DNA of 64,000 nucleotides from Flavobacteriaceae bacterium (GCA_013003555.1 JABDIV010000069.1:62001-126000); one strand, 5' to 3'. Counted from the stretch's first letter, positions 45,707-55,261 are shown. Notes: generated by a model not told the origin, from the sequence alone. Numbers and translations: made by a program.

Positions 45707-47305
45707 TTAATCCGATACTATAAATTGAGGCGCATTCCGATGCTTCGTTCCCTGTTCATAACTGTAGGCGATTTCAAGGAGAACCGGCTCACTCCATGCA
45801 CGGCCGAAAAAAGATATTCCTACCGGAAGGTTATCAATAAAGCCCATTGGGACTGTAATATTTGGGTATCCCGCCCGCGCCGCAGGTGAAGAACTACCCA
45901 CGTGAAAACTATCGCCATTCACAAGGTCGGTTTTCCATGCTGGCCCACCTGTAGGTGCTATTATTGCGTCAAGGTTTAGTTCATTCATAACCCGATCTAT
46001 GCCGTCTTGCTGACTTCCTGTCGTGAGCGAAACAAGGGCATCTAAATACTCCTGTGAGCTCAAGGCTTCCTTTTCATTTGCCATTTCGAGATAACGTTGA
46101 TCGTAATATCGCAGCTCAATGGAGTCTGACTGATTAAAAGCGATTAATTCATCGATGGATTTGATCGGGGCTTCGGGCCCAAGTCTTTTAAAATAGGAAT
46201 TAAGACCATCTTTATATTCAAACAGCATCACCTGGAAAGACGGGCTTCCCATGTTTTTTAAGGTGATATTATCGATCTCGATGACTTCAGCGCCTTGCTT
46301 TTTGATGTGATCAACGGCCTGATAAAAAAGCGAATCTACCTTATAGTGCCTTCCAACTGGTCGTTTATAGAGAGCAATGCGTTTACCTTTAAGTCCGTTA
46401 TCATTTAAAAACTGCGTATAATCACTTACGAATTTATCTCTACTTCCAAGGGTTTTCTCGTCTGAATTATCCAGGCCTGTAAGAACACTAAGGCAGATAG
46501 CAGCGTCAGTCACCGTTCGGGCCATAGGTCCTGCTGTGTCCTGGGTATAGGAAATGGGTATTATGCCGCTACGGCTTATCAAGCCCACTGTTGGTTTGAT
46601 CCCGACTACACCGTTATTATTAGCCGGACAAACAATTGATCCATTGGTTTCAGTACCGATAGCGATCATGCATAAATTAGCAGAAACTGCTACACCTGAC
46701 CCCGAACTTGAGCCACAAGGATTCCGATCAAGAACGTATGGGTTTTTGGTTTGTCCGTTTATACCACTCCAGCCACTTGAAGACAGTTCTCCTCTGAAGT
46801 TCGCCCATTCACTCAAATTGGCCTTACCTAATATAACAGCACCTGCCTCTCTTAATTTCCGTGCCACCCAACTATCATCTGGGGGAAATGAATTTGCAAG
46901 TGCTCTCGAGCCAGCTGTTGTTGGCATTTTATCATGGGTATCGATATTGTCCTTCAATAAAACAGGAATGCCATGCATTGGACCACGTATTCTCCCATTT
47001 TTTAATTCTTCATCAAGGGTTCGTGCGATAGCCAGAGCATCGGGATTTACGGTTATTACTGAATTTAATTGAGGACCGTCCTTATCGATAAATTCTATGC
47101 GTTCAAGATAGGCTTGAACCAGATCCTGAATCGTGAAATCTCCATTATTTAATCCTTTTTGAATTTGAGGAATCGTTGCTTCGAGAAATTCAAAATCATT
47201 ACTATCAACCTCTGGTTTTTGAGAAGGCCTGTCTTTGCAGGCATATAAGGTTGAAAAAATAAAAAGAATAGCGATGAAGTTTTTCTTTCTAAGGTGAATA
47301 AACAT
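45707..47305 (-). CDS. Amidase-signature lipoprotein
   Basis: A 532-residue lipoprotein (lipobox LYAC near residue 23). The Ser-cisSer-Lys triad of the amidase signature family is present: Lys in LLKDNIDT, the GSSSGSG loop and the nucleophile serine in TETNGSI. It hydrolyses carboxamides of unknown kind. It is the last gene of a four-gene set with a cupin lipoprotein, a Tat aminotransferase and a D-aminoacylase-like protein, so peptide or acyl-amino-acid substrates are plausible. Confidence 0.88.
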   Translation of the reverse strand: MFIHLRKKNFIAILFIFSTLYACKDRPSQKPEVDSNDFEFLEATIPQIQKGLNNGDFTIQDLVQAYLERIEFIDKDGPQLNSVITVNPDALAIARTLDEELKNGRIRGPMHGIPVLLKDNIDTHDKMPTTAGSRALANSFPPDDSWVARKLREAGAVILGKANLSEWANFRGELSSSGWSGINGQTKNPYVLDRNPCGSSSGSGVAVSANLCMIAIGTETNGSIVCPANNNGVVGIKPTVGLISRSGIIPISYTQDTAGPMARTVTDAAICLSVLTGLDNSDEKTLGSRDKFVSDYTQFLNDNGLKGKRIALYKRPVGRHYKVDSLFYQAVDHIKKQGAEVIEIDNITLKNMGSPSFQVMLFEYKDGLNSYFKRLGPEAPIKSIDELIAFNQSDSIELRYYDQRYLEMANEKEALSSQEYLDALVSLTTGSQQDGIDRVMNELNLDAIIAPTGGPAWKTDLVNGDSFHVGSSSPAARAGYPNITVPMGFIDNLPVGISFFGRAWSEPVLLEIAYSYEQGTKHRNAPQFIVSD

Positions 47306-47311
47306 AGCCTG

Positions 47312-47704
47312 TTATTTTGGTTCAATTATTAATACAACAGCAGTGCTGTCTCCAATATTTAGGGCTTCATGCCAGACAACACCTTGGCTGAAATAATGGC
47401 TGCCGCTAAAGAAATCGACCTCACGAATACCCGTAGTATCCTTTAACCTGAATCGACTTCCGTGGAGCGCATAGGCGAAATGTGGCTTATGATAATGTCG
47501 CTCATGACCCTCATTGGGCTCAAAGGTGCATTTTAAGATGCGCATTTTATCATTGTCCTCCATAACTTCGCATATCGACTTATTTTTCCATCCGGCCTCA
47601 AGTGGATCAGGTAGATCATTGGTCTTTCTGCAGCTGAAAATAACAAGTAAAAACAATAAAATTGCCAATCTAAGTTTCCCGGAGAAACTGAAAATCCCAT
47701 TCAT
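47312..47704 (-). CDS. Cupin-fold lipoprotein
   Basis: The 130-residue protein carries a lipobox (VIFSC, near residue 25) and a single cupin domain: GHERHYHKPHFAYAL gives a His-rich metal site and VVWHEALNIGDSTAVVLII the second motif. It lies 6 bases upstream of the amidase gene. Exported single-domain cupins of this kind may bind metal or sugar or act as small dioxygenases, but the role here is unknown. Confidence 0.78.
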   Translation of the reverse strand: MNGIFSFSGKLRLAILLFLLVIFSCRKTNDLPDPLEAGWKNKSICEVMEDNDKMRILKCTFEPNEGHERHYHKPHFAYALHGSRFRLKDTTGIREVDFFSGSHYFSQGVVWHEALNIGDSTAVVLIIEPK

Positions 47705-47724
47705 TTCGCTATTTCTGTTTCAAT

Positions 47725-48840
47725 TTATAATGTGGCCTTTAATGCATCTGCAAATTTGTGCATATGCGGAATGGTACCCGTACTGATCCTGCACCATTTG
47801 GTAAGTGGTGGAAACGGACGCCCTATTGCCACATCTTTTGCCCTCATTTTAGGGATAAGGTCATTGATGTTTTTACCCGTCTCGAAGAATACAAAATTGG
47901 TGTGTGAGGGTATATATTTTAATCCCAGTTCATTTAGGGTATCATAGATAATTGTTTTAGCTTCATTATTCTTGCGGATGCTCATCGTATAAAATTCATC
48001 ATCATCAAGAGCAGTTGTAGCACCGATAAGAGCCATCATATTTGCTTTGGCCATCACATTTTGACGAATTCGTTCGGCGATGTCGGGCCTTGCAATAAGG
48101 TAACCCACACGAAGTCCGGCCAAACCATAAACCTTAGAGAAGGTGCGTGAAACGATAACATTTTTGCCTGCTTTCACCAAATTAACCATTGATGGATAAT
48201 TTGAATCGGTGATATAATCATAATAGGCCTCATCAGAAAAAACAACTGTTTTCTCAGATACTGTATTACAAAAATCAACAAGATCTTGTTTTGGTATTAA
48301 GGTCCCGGTCGGGTTATTAGGATTACATAAAAAGACAAGAGATGTTTTTTGAGTAACACGTCGTTCCATTTCTTCGAGGTCATGGCCCATTTCACTATTT
48401 AACGGAACACGATTGATGTAGGCCCCGAACTGTTCGGCATAAGTCAAAAGAGACTTGTAAACCGGATCGGCAGCGATAATCTCGCCTCGATTATTGCCAT
48501 AAGTCAATCCTGCAGCTTTAAGACCCTCTGTCGATCCTGCGCACATGACAATATGTTCACGGGTAAGGCCTTCTTTTTTTGCAAGTATTTCTGCCAGTGC
48601 ATTCATTTTCTGATAGGGATAGCGGCAACCCATATCAAAACCGTCGATCATGGCTTGCCTGACTTTTTTAGAGGGACCAAACGGATTTTCGTTAGAATTG
48701 AGTTTAGCAAAATTTGAGATAGACCCAACGATGAATTCTTCATTGTGAGGGTTAGCTAAAACGTCAAAAGGCGTCAATGCTGCTGCAATTCCACCGAGTC
48801 CGCTAAGTTGTAACCATTCTCTTCTGTTTAATGACGCCAT
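47725..48840 (-). CDS. Tat-exported class I/II PLP aminotransferase
   Basis: The 371-residue protein is a HisC-like fold I aminotransferase: PNNPTGTL, DEAYYDY, and the PLP lysine in SRTFSKVYGLAGLRVGY. The N-terminus MASLNRREWLQLSGLGGIAAAL is a twin-arginine export signal (RR followed by a hydrophobic stretch). Exported PLP aminotransferases are unusual, as Tat export means folding with cofactor first. Its neighbours, a D-aminoacylase-like lipoprotein upstream (23 bases) and cupin/amidase lipoproteins downstream, suggest periplasmic amino-acid processing. Confidence 0.87.
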   Translation of the reverse strand: MASLNRREWLQLSGLGGIAAALTPFDVLANPHNEEFIVGSISNFAKLNSNENPFGPSKKVRQAMIDGFDMGCRYPYQKMNALAEILAKKEGLTREHIVMCAGSTEGLKAAGLTYGNNRGEIIAADPVYKSLLTYAEQFGAYINRVPLNSEMGHDLEEMERRVTQKTSLVFLCNPNNPTGTLIPKQDLVDFCNTVSEKTVVFSDEAYYDYITDSNYPSMVNLVKAGKNVIVSRTFSKVYGLAGLRVGYLIARPDIAERIRQNVMAKANMMALIGATTALDDDEFYTMSIRKNNEAKTIIYDTLNELGLKYIPSHTNFVFFETGKNINDLIPKMRAKDVAIGRPFPPLTKWCRISTGTIPHMHKFADALKATL

Positions 48841-48863
48841 GTTATTATGTTTTAGTTTAATTT

Positions 48864-50549
48864 TTATTTCGTTTTATATCCTGGTCCTCGAACAACTCGC
48901 CCCGGAAGTTTACCAGTATGTTCACCGTTTTTCAGTACCTGTTCCCCATTTACAAAAACGTGAACCATACCCGATGCTAGTTGATGGGGGCTGTTAAAAG
49001 TAGCATGATCGGTAATCGTTTTAGGATCGAAAATCGCCAGGTCTGCAAAGAAGCCTGTTTTCAAAAGTCCACGGTCTTTGATCTTTAAATTCTTGGCTGG
49101 CAGAGCAGTTAGTTTATGAATGGCTTCTTCCAGCGGAATCACGTTCTCATCGCGAACATATTTACCGAGAAGTCGGGCAAAGTTTCCATAGGCCCTTGGA
49201 TGGGTATTCGATTTTAAAAAAACACCTTCAGGAGCCATTGATCCGGCATCAGAACCAAAACTCATATAGGGTAAAGCGATCTGCTTTTTAACATTCTCTT
49301 CCGACATTAAAAAATAAACCGTTCCCACCCGACTGCCATCCTCAATAACCAGGTCGATGGCAGTTTCCTCGGGAGATTTATTCCGCATTCTGGCCACCTC
49401 TGCAAGGGTTTTACCCGTGAGATGCTTAAGGCTGTCATTTTTAAATCCAATTAAAAGCACTTTTTCAGGAGATTCGGCCGACAACATTAAATTTTCCCAT
49501 TGATCGGTAGGGGTTCTCATTTCGGTAATGACCCGCTTTCTGACATCGGGATCTCTCAGTCGTTTAGCCCATTCATCATATCCACCTTCCTGCACCCACG
49601 GTGGCATAGATGCATCCAAGCCTGTAGCACCGGCAATGTAGGTGTACATGTCGGTTGTTATATGGAGACCGGCCTGCCTCGCCGAGTCAATCTTAGCAAC
49701 TACCTGATCATATTTGTGCCAATTTGCCTTTCCACTCATTTTTAAATGATAAACTTCAGCTCTTATTTGGGCTTCATCAGCAATGCGAATGAGTTCGTTC
49801 AGACTGTTTAAAATGTTGGCCCCTTCGCTTCTCATATGAGAGATATACATGCCATCGTATTCTGAAGCTATTTTACACAATTCGATAAGCTCTTCGGTGC
49901 TCGAATAAAACGCAGGCGCATAAATTAATGATGATCCCACACCAAGGGCACCTTCTTCCATCGCCTGCCGAACCATGTCCTTCATACGGGTCAGCTCTTC
50001 GGCATTGGGAGCTCGATTTTCGAAACCTAATTCATGAATACGCAATGTCGTTGCCCCTACGAACGAGGCAATATTTGGTGAAATACCCTTTTCAACGAGG
50101 TATTCAAGATATTCTGAAAGTGTATTCCATTTAATATCAAATTTAATGTCTCCCTGGGCGACCATTTGTTGGTTTTTCATGGATTCATTCATAGGCCCCA
50201 TCGACCAACCCTCACCAAATACTTCAAGAGTCACCCCTTGTTTGATGTCACTCATTGATCGACCATCTTCTATAAGTGAAATCGTTGCCCAGCTAAGCAT
50301 ATTTATAAAACCAGGAGAAACAACCAGGCCGGTTGCATCTATTATATCATTTGAGGAGGCAGCCGAAAGGTCACCAATGGCTGCGATGGTATCGGCCTGA
50401 ATCGCGATATCACCAACCATTCCTTTATTTCCACTGCCGTCAACAATGGTTCCATTTCTGATGATAGTATCATATTCTGGAGCGTTTTCGCATTGATAAC
50501 AGGTTAATCCGATGACCAATGTAATAAATGCCGCCCTTACTGAATTCAT
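48864..50549 (-). CDS. D-aminoacylase-like amidohydrolase, lipoprotein
   Basis: A 561-residue amidohydrolase: IRNGTIVDGSGNKGMVGDIAIQ, VVSPGFINMLSW, ISHMRSEG, VYHLKMSG, GSDAGSMAPEG and HPRAYGNF agree with N-acyl-D-amino-acid deacylase. The usual DVHTHDD motif is absent: PGFIDxHxH reads PGFINMLSW. The later Cys ligand of the known enzyme is replaced by Glu in the VFGEGWS segment. So metal binding must differ or be lost. The signal ends at a Cys near residue 17-20 (TCYQC). It begins a four-gene set; an exact TAnnTTTG box lies upstream. Confidence 0.83.
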   Translation of the reverse strand: MNSVRAAFITLVIGLTCYQCENAPEYDTIIRNGTIVDGSGNKGMVGDIAIQADTIAAIGDLSAASSNDIIDATGLVVSPGFINMLSWATISLIEDGRSMSDIKQGVTLEVFGEGWSMGPMNESMKNQQMVAQGDIKFDIKWNTLSEYLEYLVEKGISPNIASFVGATTLRIHELGFENRAPNAEELTRMKDMVRQAMEEGALGVGSSLIYAPAFYSSTEELIELCKIASEYDGMYISHMRSEGANILNSLNELIRIADEAQIRAEVYHLKMSGKANWHKYDQVVAKIDSARQAGLHITTDMYTYIAGATGLDASMPPWVQEGGYDEWAKRLRDPDVRKRVITEMRTPTDQWENLMLSAESPEKVLLIGFKNDSLKHLTGKTLAEVARMRNKSPEETAIDLVIEDGSRVGTVYFLMSEENVKKQIALPYMSFGSDAGSMAPEGVFLKSNTHPRAYGNFARLLGKYVRDENVIPLEEAIHKLTALPAKNLKIKDRGLLKTGFFADLAIFDPKTITDHATFNSPHQLASGMVHVFVNGEQVLKNGEHTGKLPGRVVRGPGYKTK

Positions 50550-50580
50550 AGTTTTATTTTTTAATGATATTTCTTCGATT

Positions 50581-50588
50581 CAAATTTA
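50581..50588 (-). promoter_or_regulatory. -7 box (TAAATTTG) upstream of the D-aminoacylase-like gene
   Basis: An exact match on the minus strand, 31 bases before the ATG at 50549. No clear TTG at -33. It would drive the four-gene exported set. Confidence 0.4.
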
Positions 50589-50750
50589 TATATCCGACTA
50601 AGTCTGTTAAGAATTAAACATGCTATTTTAGTCACCCAGGTTAATGATTTAGTCGGTAAGTTCTCAATAATGAATACTTGAGGAAGATTGATAAGGCCAT
50701 GAGGTTTTCAACCGATCTAAGATACTAAATATTTCAATTGAATAGATGAC

Positions 50751-51311
50751 TCAACCTTTACCTGGGACATGTTTTCGTGAATTCAATAAACGCCCAATTA
50801 GCAAGGGTCCAAGAACAAGATAAATCATTGCTGTATATAGTCCCGGGAAATAACCACCAACATATAATGAGGTTCCCAGATGTGCCAGGCCATTGAACAT
50901 TATTCCGAATAGAATGAAAAAAACCGGAATGATTAAAAAGCTACCTGAGCGCCAGAAAAGTGTAATACCACCAAGAATAAAAATAAAGTAGGCTACCATG
51001 TTAAAAACTAGCCAAATATCGGTTGGATATGGTGGTTGATTGAAAAGTGCAGGCAGTTCAATTACGAACCCTGTAAGGTATTCCTCGGTAAAATGAAGAA
51101 ATTGAACACCCAGGGCGAAAAGATAAAGCGGCAAAACCGATTTCGGATCGGGAACCCTTTTATCAAAACTAAGCTGACAAAAGATAAAGCTTATGATAAT
51201 ACCAGGAACGAAAACCAATACCAAACCGATTGATCGCGATACAAACCATAGGGCAAGGATTGAGACCAAGGCAATTACCACGGAAATAATAACGGGTTTT
51301 TTGAAAACCAT
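50751..51311 (-). CDS. HXXEE-domain membrane protein
   Basis: A 186-residue membrane protein with about six hydrophobic segments. The HXXEE-domain motif is visible as FLHFTEEYLTGF, followed later by MFNGLAHLGTSLYVGGYFPGLYTA, which matches the second half of the domain. The function is not known. It stands alone between the D-aminoacylase-like set and asnA, with 201 bases of gap on the left. Confidence 0.78.
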   Translation of the reverse strand: MVFKKPVIISVVIALVSILALWFVSRSIGLVLVFVPGIIISFIFCQLSFDKRVPDPKSVLPLYLFALGVQFLHFTEEYLTGFVIELPALFNQPPYPTDIWLVFNMVAYFIFILGGITLFWRSGSFLIIPVFFILFGIMFNGLAHLGTSLYVGGYFPGLYTAMIYLVLGPLLIGRLLNSRKHVPGKG

Positions 51312-51378
51312 CAGCTAGTGGCCGGCAATCTTTTTAAGTAAAGCCTGAGTCTAAGTTAATCCAAATATGATATACAGC

Positions 51379-52506
51379 CTATTCCAGAACAACTATATTC
51401 TTTACTTCGCATATCTGCTTTAATTCATTTGGCCAAACCGAAACGGTGACTTCACCCAAATGGGCACAACGAAGCAAATACATATAAGTTCGCGCCTGTC
51501 CGATTCCTCCACCAATGCTCAAGGGTATTTCATCATTCAAGATGGCCTGATGGTAGGGGAGTTCAAGAAAATCGAGCTGACCTGACAATTCCAATTGCAG
51601 TTTCATTGTTTCTTTGGTCACCCTTACTCCCATGGAAGTAAGTTCATGCCGGCGTTTGGTTACCGGATTATAGACCAAAATATCACCATTTAATCCAAAC
51701 ATTTGCTCACCATTTTTCATGATCGTTGGTGTGATCCAGTCGTCGTAGTCGGCTGCCCGCATTTCGTGGGGATAACCATCTTTTAATACCGCCCCTATAC
51801 CGATGATAAATACGGCCGGATATTTCTCAAGGAGTTTATTTTCTCGTTCCTTTCTCGGAAGATCTGGAAACATGGCCAAGATTTCTTCGGCATGAATAAA
51901 CTTCAATTCTTCCGGAAAATCAGGATAGCGATCATCATTTAATTCCGGGAATTCTTTTCTGGCCATACGTCCGGCATCCCTAATTACAGCCCAGATATTT
52001 TTTACGGTATCTTTCAGATAACCGAGGGTTCTGTCTTCAGGGGTAATGCGCTTTTCCCAATCCCATTGATCAACATAGCAGGAGTGATCGTGATCGAGGA
52101 AATAATCTTTTCGTATGGCCCTCATATCGGTATTGATACCTTGACCTTCTTCGCATTCAAATTGCGCCAGGGCCATGCGTTTCCATTTCGTGGCTGCCTG
52201 AACGACTTGGGTCGGAATCCGCTCCTTTAGTCCGAGACCTGCCGGAAATTCAACCGGAGTTCTTGAACCATCTCGATCGAGGTAGTCATTTACACCACTA
52301 TCTTTTCTTACGATAAGCGGCACCTGGACCATTTGAAGGTTGAGCTTCTCTGCAAGTCCCTTTTCAATATAGTCTTTGACCATATACAATGCTTTCATGC
52401 GGCTCAATGGTGGCAGTACCGGGCTATAATTTTCAGGAAGAATTTTACTGACTTCGTCATAGGTGCTTATTCCGGGTCCTGCGAGATCTGCTTGTTTTGA
52501 TTTCAT
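51379..52506 (-). CDS. asnA: Aspartate-ammonia ligase
   Basis: A 375-residue AsnA. It resembles class II aminoacyl-tRNA synthetase catalytic cores, with YVDQWDWE, RAADYDDW, GLNGDILVYNP, LTSMGVRV and the C-terminal SIGGGIGQAR loop. It makes asparagine from aspartate, ammonia and ATP. The protein is about 45 residues longer than the E. coli enzyme; the extra residues include an N-terminal extension (ISTYDEVSKILPENYSPVLP). An exact TAnnTTTG box lies upstream. Confidence 0.95.
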   Translation of the reverse strand: MKSKQADLAGPGISTYDEVSKILPENYSPVLPPLSRMKALYMVKDYIEKGLAEKLNLQMVQVPLIVRKDSGVNDYLDRDGSRTPVEFPAGLGLKERIPTQVVQAATKWKRMALAQFECEEGQGINTDMRAIRKDYFLDHDHSCYVDQWDWEKRITPEDRTLGYLKDTVKNIWAVIRDAGRMARKEFPELNDDRYPDFPEELKFIHAEEILAMFPDLPRKERENKLLEKYPAVFIIGIGAVLKDGYPHEMRAADYDDWITPTIMKNGEQMFGLNGDILVYNPVTKRRHELTSMGVRVTKETMKLQLELSGQLDFLELPYHQAILNDEIPLSIGGGIGQARTYMYLLRCAHLGEVTVSVWPNELKQICEVKNIVVLE

Positions 52507-52573
52507 TCTTTTGTGGTTTAATTTGGATATTGCCGAGTAGGTTTCTCGATCTTTTTGACATTTGGATAACTCT

Positions 52574-52581
52574 CAAAGTTA
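52574..52581 (-). promoter_or_regulatory. -7 box (TAACTTTG) upstream of asnA
   Basis: An exact TAnnTTTG match on the minus strand, 67 bases before the ATG at 52506. A TTG lies 26 bases further upstream, longer than the normal distance, so the -33 element is uncertain. Confidence 0.4.
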
Positions 52582-52663
52582 AGGATTCAGAACTGTAAAA
52601 AAAGTGACAAATCTCAGTTTTAAATGTTCAATATTAACGATTTCATCAAGGGATACTTCCTCT

Positions 52664-52699
52664 AAAAAAGGTTCAATGACCCGAGATCATTGAACCTTT
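52664..52699 (-). terminator. Intrinsic terminator after the small lipoprotein gene
   Basis: A perfect 12-base stem (AAGGTTCAATGA / TCATTGAACCTT) with a 7-base loop ends, on the minus strand, in six T residues. It lies 28 bases past the stop at 52727 and prevents read-through into asnA. Confidence 0.88.
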
Positions 52700-52726
52700 A
52701 TTATCATCGGAAGTATTTTTACCAGA

Positions 52727-53224
52727 TTAGTACGTCAACGTACCTTCACCTTGATTGCTAAATACACCTGAAGTTGGCCCTGTAAATTCAAACACGCCGT
52801 AAAGCCTCAGTGTACCGCTAACATTTTCAAAACGGCCAGTTCCACTGTAATAATAGTAGTCATTATAAAAGCCGTTTTCATCTTCACCTCCTCCTATATT
52901 ATAGAAGAATAATTGGTCACCATTAGCTGCAATTTGATACCCGTTTAAAATATGAATGTCACCAAAATCAGTACAGTATGTAATGGTAACACTAAAATTT
53001 CCGATCAGGGTACCTTTTCCTTGTCCTTCTATTAAGACTTGAACCAGTCCCTCATCACAGACATCAGGAGTTACAATTTGGAATGTTCCGGAAGAGCGCA
53101 TTTTAAACGGGCGTTCAACCTGCACCCCTCTCTTTTGTGATTCGTCGATAGGCTCATCGACATCACAGCTAATAAAGCTTATGGCAATCATAGCCATAAA
53201 CAATAAAACGAGTCTTGCTTTCAT
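52727..53224 (-). CDS. Surface-type lipoprotein of unknown function
   Basis: The 165-residue protein has a lipobox (SFISC, near residue 20) followed by the acidic DVDEP, the kind of sequence associated with surface-exposed lipoproteins in Bacteroidota. The rest is strand-rich with many tyrosines (NDYYYYSGTGRFENVSGTLRLYG), suggesting an up-and-down beta-barrel. I do not recognise the family. The gene is monocistronic with a strong hairpin terminator. Confidence 0.72.
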   Translation of the reverse strand: MKARLVLLFMAMIAISFISCDVDEPIDESQKRGVQVERPFKMRSSGTFQIVTPDVCDEGLVQVLIEGQGKGTLIGNFSVTITYCTDFGDIHILNGYQIAANGDQLFFYNIGGGEDENGFYNDYYYYSGTGRFENVSGTLRLYGVFEFTGPTSGVFSNQGEGTLTY

Positions 53225-53359
53225 TATGTTATTAATATATTAAAAAGGTTAAAAGCAATACTTCCGAATGCAGTTTGAAAATAGTCGATAATTGAAAATT
53301 AAATTATGACTTTTGTTAGTTCGATTTAATTATTTTTTTTAGTCATTTAATCTCTAAAA

Positions 53360-55261
53360 CTAACTTTGCTCAACTAAAACTTCCTTTTGAAAGACCAGAT
53401 CCCTGATTTCATCAAGCACTGCCGGATCTTCAATCGTTGCAATGGCTGTAAAGGGTTTCTGATCTACAATATTTCGCATGGTTTTTCTCAATATTTTACC
53501 AGATCGTGTTTTTGGTAATCTTTTGGCAAAATATACCGTTTTAAATGCAGCTACAGGACCGAGGTTGTCACGTACCTTTTGTATGAGATCTGCGGAAATA
53601 ATTTCCTGAGGCGTGGTGACACCATCCTTTAGAACAACAAATCCTACAGGAATCTGACCTTTCATTTCATCGGCTATGCCAATCACAGCGCATTCTGCAA
53701 CATCGGGATAGGTTGCAACGATCTCTTCTATGGTTGCTGTTGATAACCGATGGCCGGCCACATTTATAATGTCGTCCATGCGTCCGGTAATATATATATA
53801 CCCTTCGGCATCTTTATAGGCGGAATCTTCGGCATTGTAAAAACCGGGATATTTGGTGAAATACGCTGCGATAAACCGTTCAGTGTTCCTCCATAGGTTG
53901 GTAAGAAAGCCTGGTGGGGTAGGTCGTTTAATAACAAGAGAACCTTCTTCTTGTGGCCCGACTTCCTCTCCATCTTGATCGAGAATGGTCATGTTGTACC
54001 CAGGTACACTCACGCTTGATGAGCCTGGTTTAACGGGTAGTAGTTCTAATCCAGGCATATTGGCAATCATCGGCCAGCCACTTTCTGTCTGCCACCAATG
54101 ATCGATAACGGGGATATTTAGTAATTTCTGTGCCCATTTTAAAGTTCCGGTATCACATCGTTCTCCAGCAAGGAACAAATAACGCAATGACGACAGATCA
54201 TACTTAGATTTAAGTTCGCCGTTTGGATCCTCTTTTACGATGGCACGAAATGCTGTAGGTGCTGTGAAAAACACATTGATATTATAATCGTTAATAACAC
54301 GCCAGAATGTACCTGCATCTGGTGTTCTAACCGGTTTTCCTTCAAACAACACCGTGGTACATCCTTGAATAAGCGGTGCATAAACGATATAGGAATGCCC
54401 GACAACCCAACCAACGTCGCTTGCGGCCCAAAAGACATCACCTGGTTTACAGTTATAAATATAATCCATGCTAAATTTCATGGATACTGCATGGCCACCA
54501 TTATCACGCATCACCCCTTTAGGCTTACCCGTGGTACCTGAAGTATAAATTATATATAAAGTATCGGTCGATTTTACTTCGACATATTTAGCGGGCTTTG
54601 ATTTGGCTTTGAGAATCTGCCAGTCTATATCACGAGGTTCGATCATTTCGGCTTTATATTCTGGGCGTTGGTACAAGACCACATGATCAACTTTGTGGGC
54701 TGCAAGATCGAGAGCCTGGTCAACCAGCGTTTTGTATGGTATAACTTTTTGAACTTCTATACCACACGAGGCTGTAAGCATGACCTTTGGTGTGGCATTA
54801 TCAATTCGCACCGCTAATTCATTTGGTGCAAATCCACCAAAAACCACTGAATGAATAGCTCCAATCCTGGCGCAGGCTAGCATAGCGAATACGGTTTGAG
54901 ATATCATTGGCATATAAATGATGACCCGATCTCCCTTGGTCACACCAAGGCTAAGAAGCATGCCGGCTACCATTTCCACTTCATGTAGTAACTGTGCGTA
55001 GGTATAAGTCATTTTTTTATCAGTCACCGGAGAATCGTAAATCAGGGCGAGCTGATTGCCTCGTCCTGCCTTTACATGACGGTCTAAGGCTAAATAACTC
55101 GTATTTAAGGTGCCATCGGAGTACCAGCGATCAAATCCTTCATCCGATTTTGAATAAATAGTTTCCGGAAATTTAAACCAATCGATTTTTTCGGCTTGCT
55201 CTTTCCAAAATGACTCATAATCAGTAATGCTTTTTTGATGAAATGCCTTATAAGTTCTCAT
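53360..55261 (-). CDS. prpE: Propionyl-CoA/acetyl-CoA synthetase
   Basis: The 633-residue AMP-forming synthetase has YTSGTTGKPKGVMRDNGGHAV (AMP loop), WWQTESGWPMI, YITGRMDDIINVAGHRLST and the acetylation-site lysine in TRSGKILRK. The VMRDNGGHAV wording and GDVFWAASDVGWVVGHSYIVY match the PrpE/ACSS3 branch rather than canonical Acs, so propionate is a probable substrate. Propionate-CoA metabolism (methylmalonyl or methylcitrate) genes are not in the window. It is a single gene. Confidence 0.88.
   Translation of the reverse strand: MRTYKAFHQKSITDYESFWKEQAEKIDWFKFPETIYSKSDEGFDRWYSDGTLNTSYLALDRHVKAGRGNQLALIYDSPVTDKKMTYTYAQLLHEVEMVAGMLLSLGVTKGDRVIIYMPMISQTVFAMLACARIGAIHSVVFGGFAPNELAVRIDNATPKVMLTASCGIEVQKVIPYKTLVDQALDLAAHKVDHVVLYQRPEYKAEMIEPRDIDWQILKAKSKPAKYVEVKSTDTLYIIYTSGTTGKPKGVMRDNGGHAVSMKFSMDYIYNCKPGDVFWAASDVGWVVGHSYIVYAPLIQGCTTVLFEGKPVRTPDAGTFWRVINDYNINVFFTAPTAFRAIVKEDPNGELKSKYDLSSLRYLFLAGERCDTGTLKWAQKLLNIPVIDHWWQTESGWPMIANMPGLELLPVKPGSSSVSVPGYNMTILDQDGEEVGPQEEGSLVIKRPTPPGFLTNLWRNTERFIAAYFTKYPGFYNAEDSAYKDAEGYIYITGRMDDIINVAGHRLSTATIEEIVATYPDVAECAVIGIADEMKGQIPVGFVVLKDGVTTPQEIISADLIQKVRDNLGPVAAFKTVYFAKRLPKTRSGKILRKTMRNIVDQKPFTAIATIEDPAVLDEIRDLVFQKEVLVEQS

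Noticed and set aside
45416-45889. Plus-strand 157-codon ORF crossing the ligase/amidase gap
   Set aside because: It spans parts of two real opposite genes and an untranslated gap, and shows no motif.
46554-47072. Plus-strand 172-codon ORF
   Set aside because: It is the complement of the amidase signature region; long antisense ORFs are expected there from codon bias.
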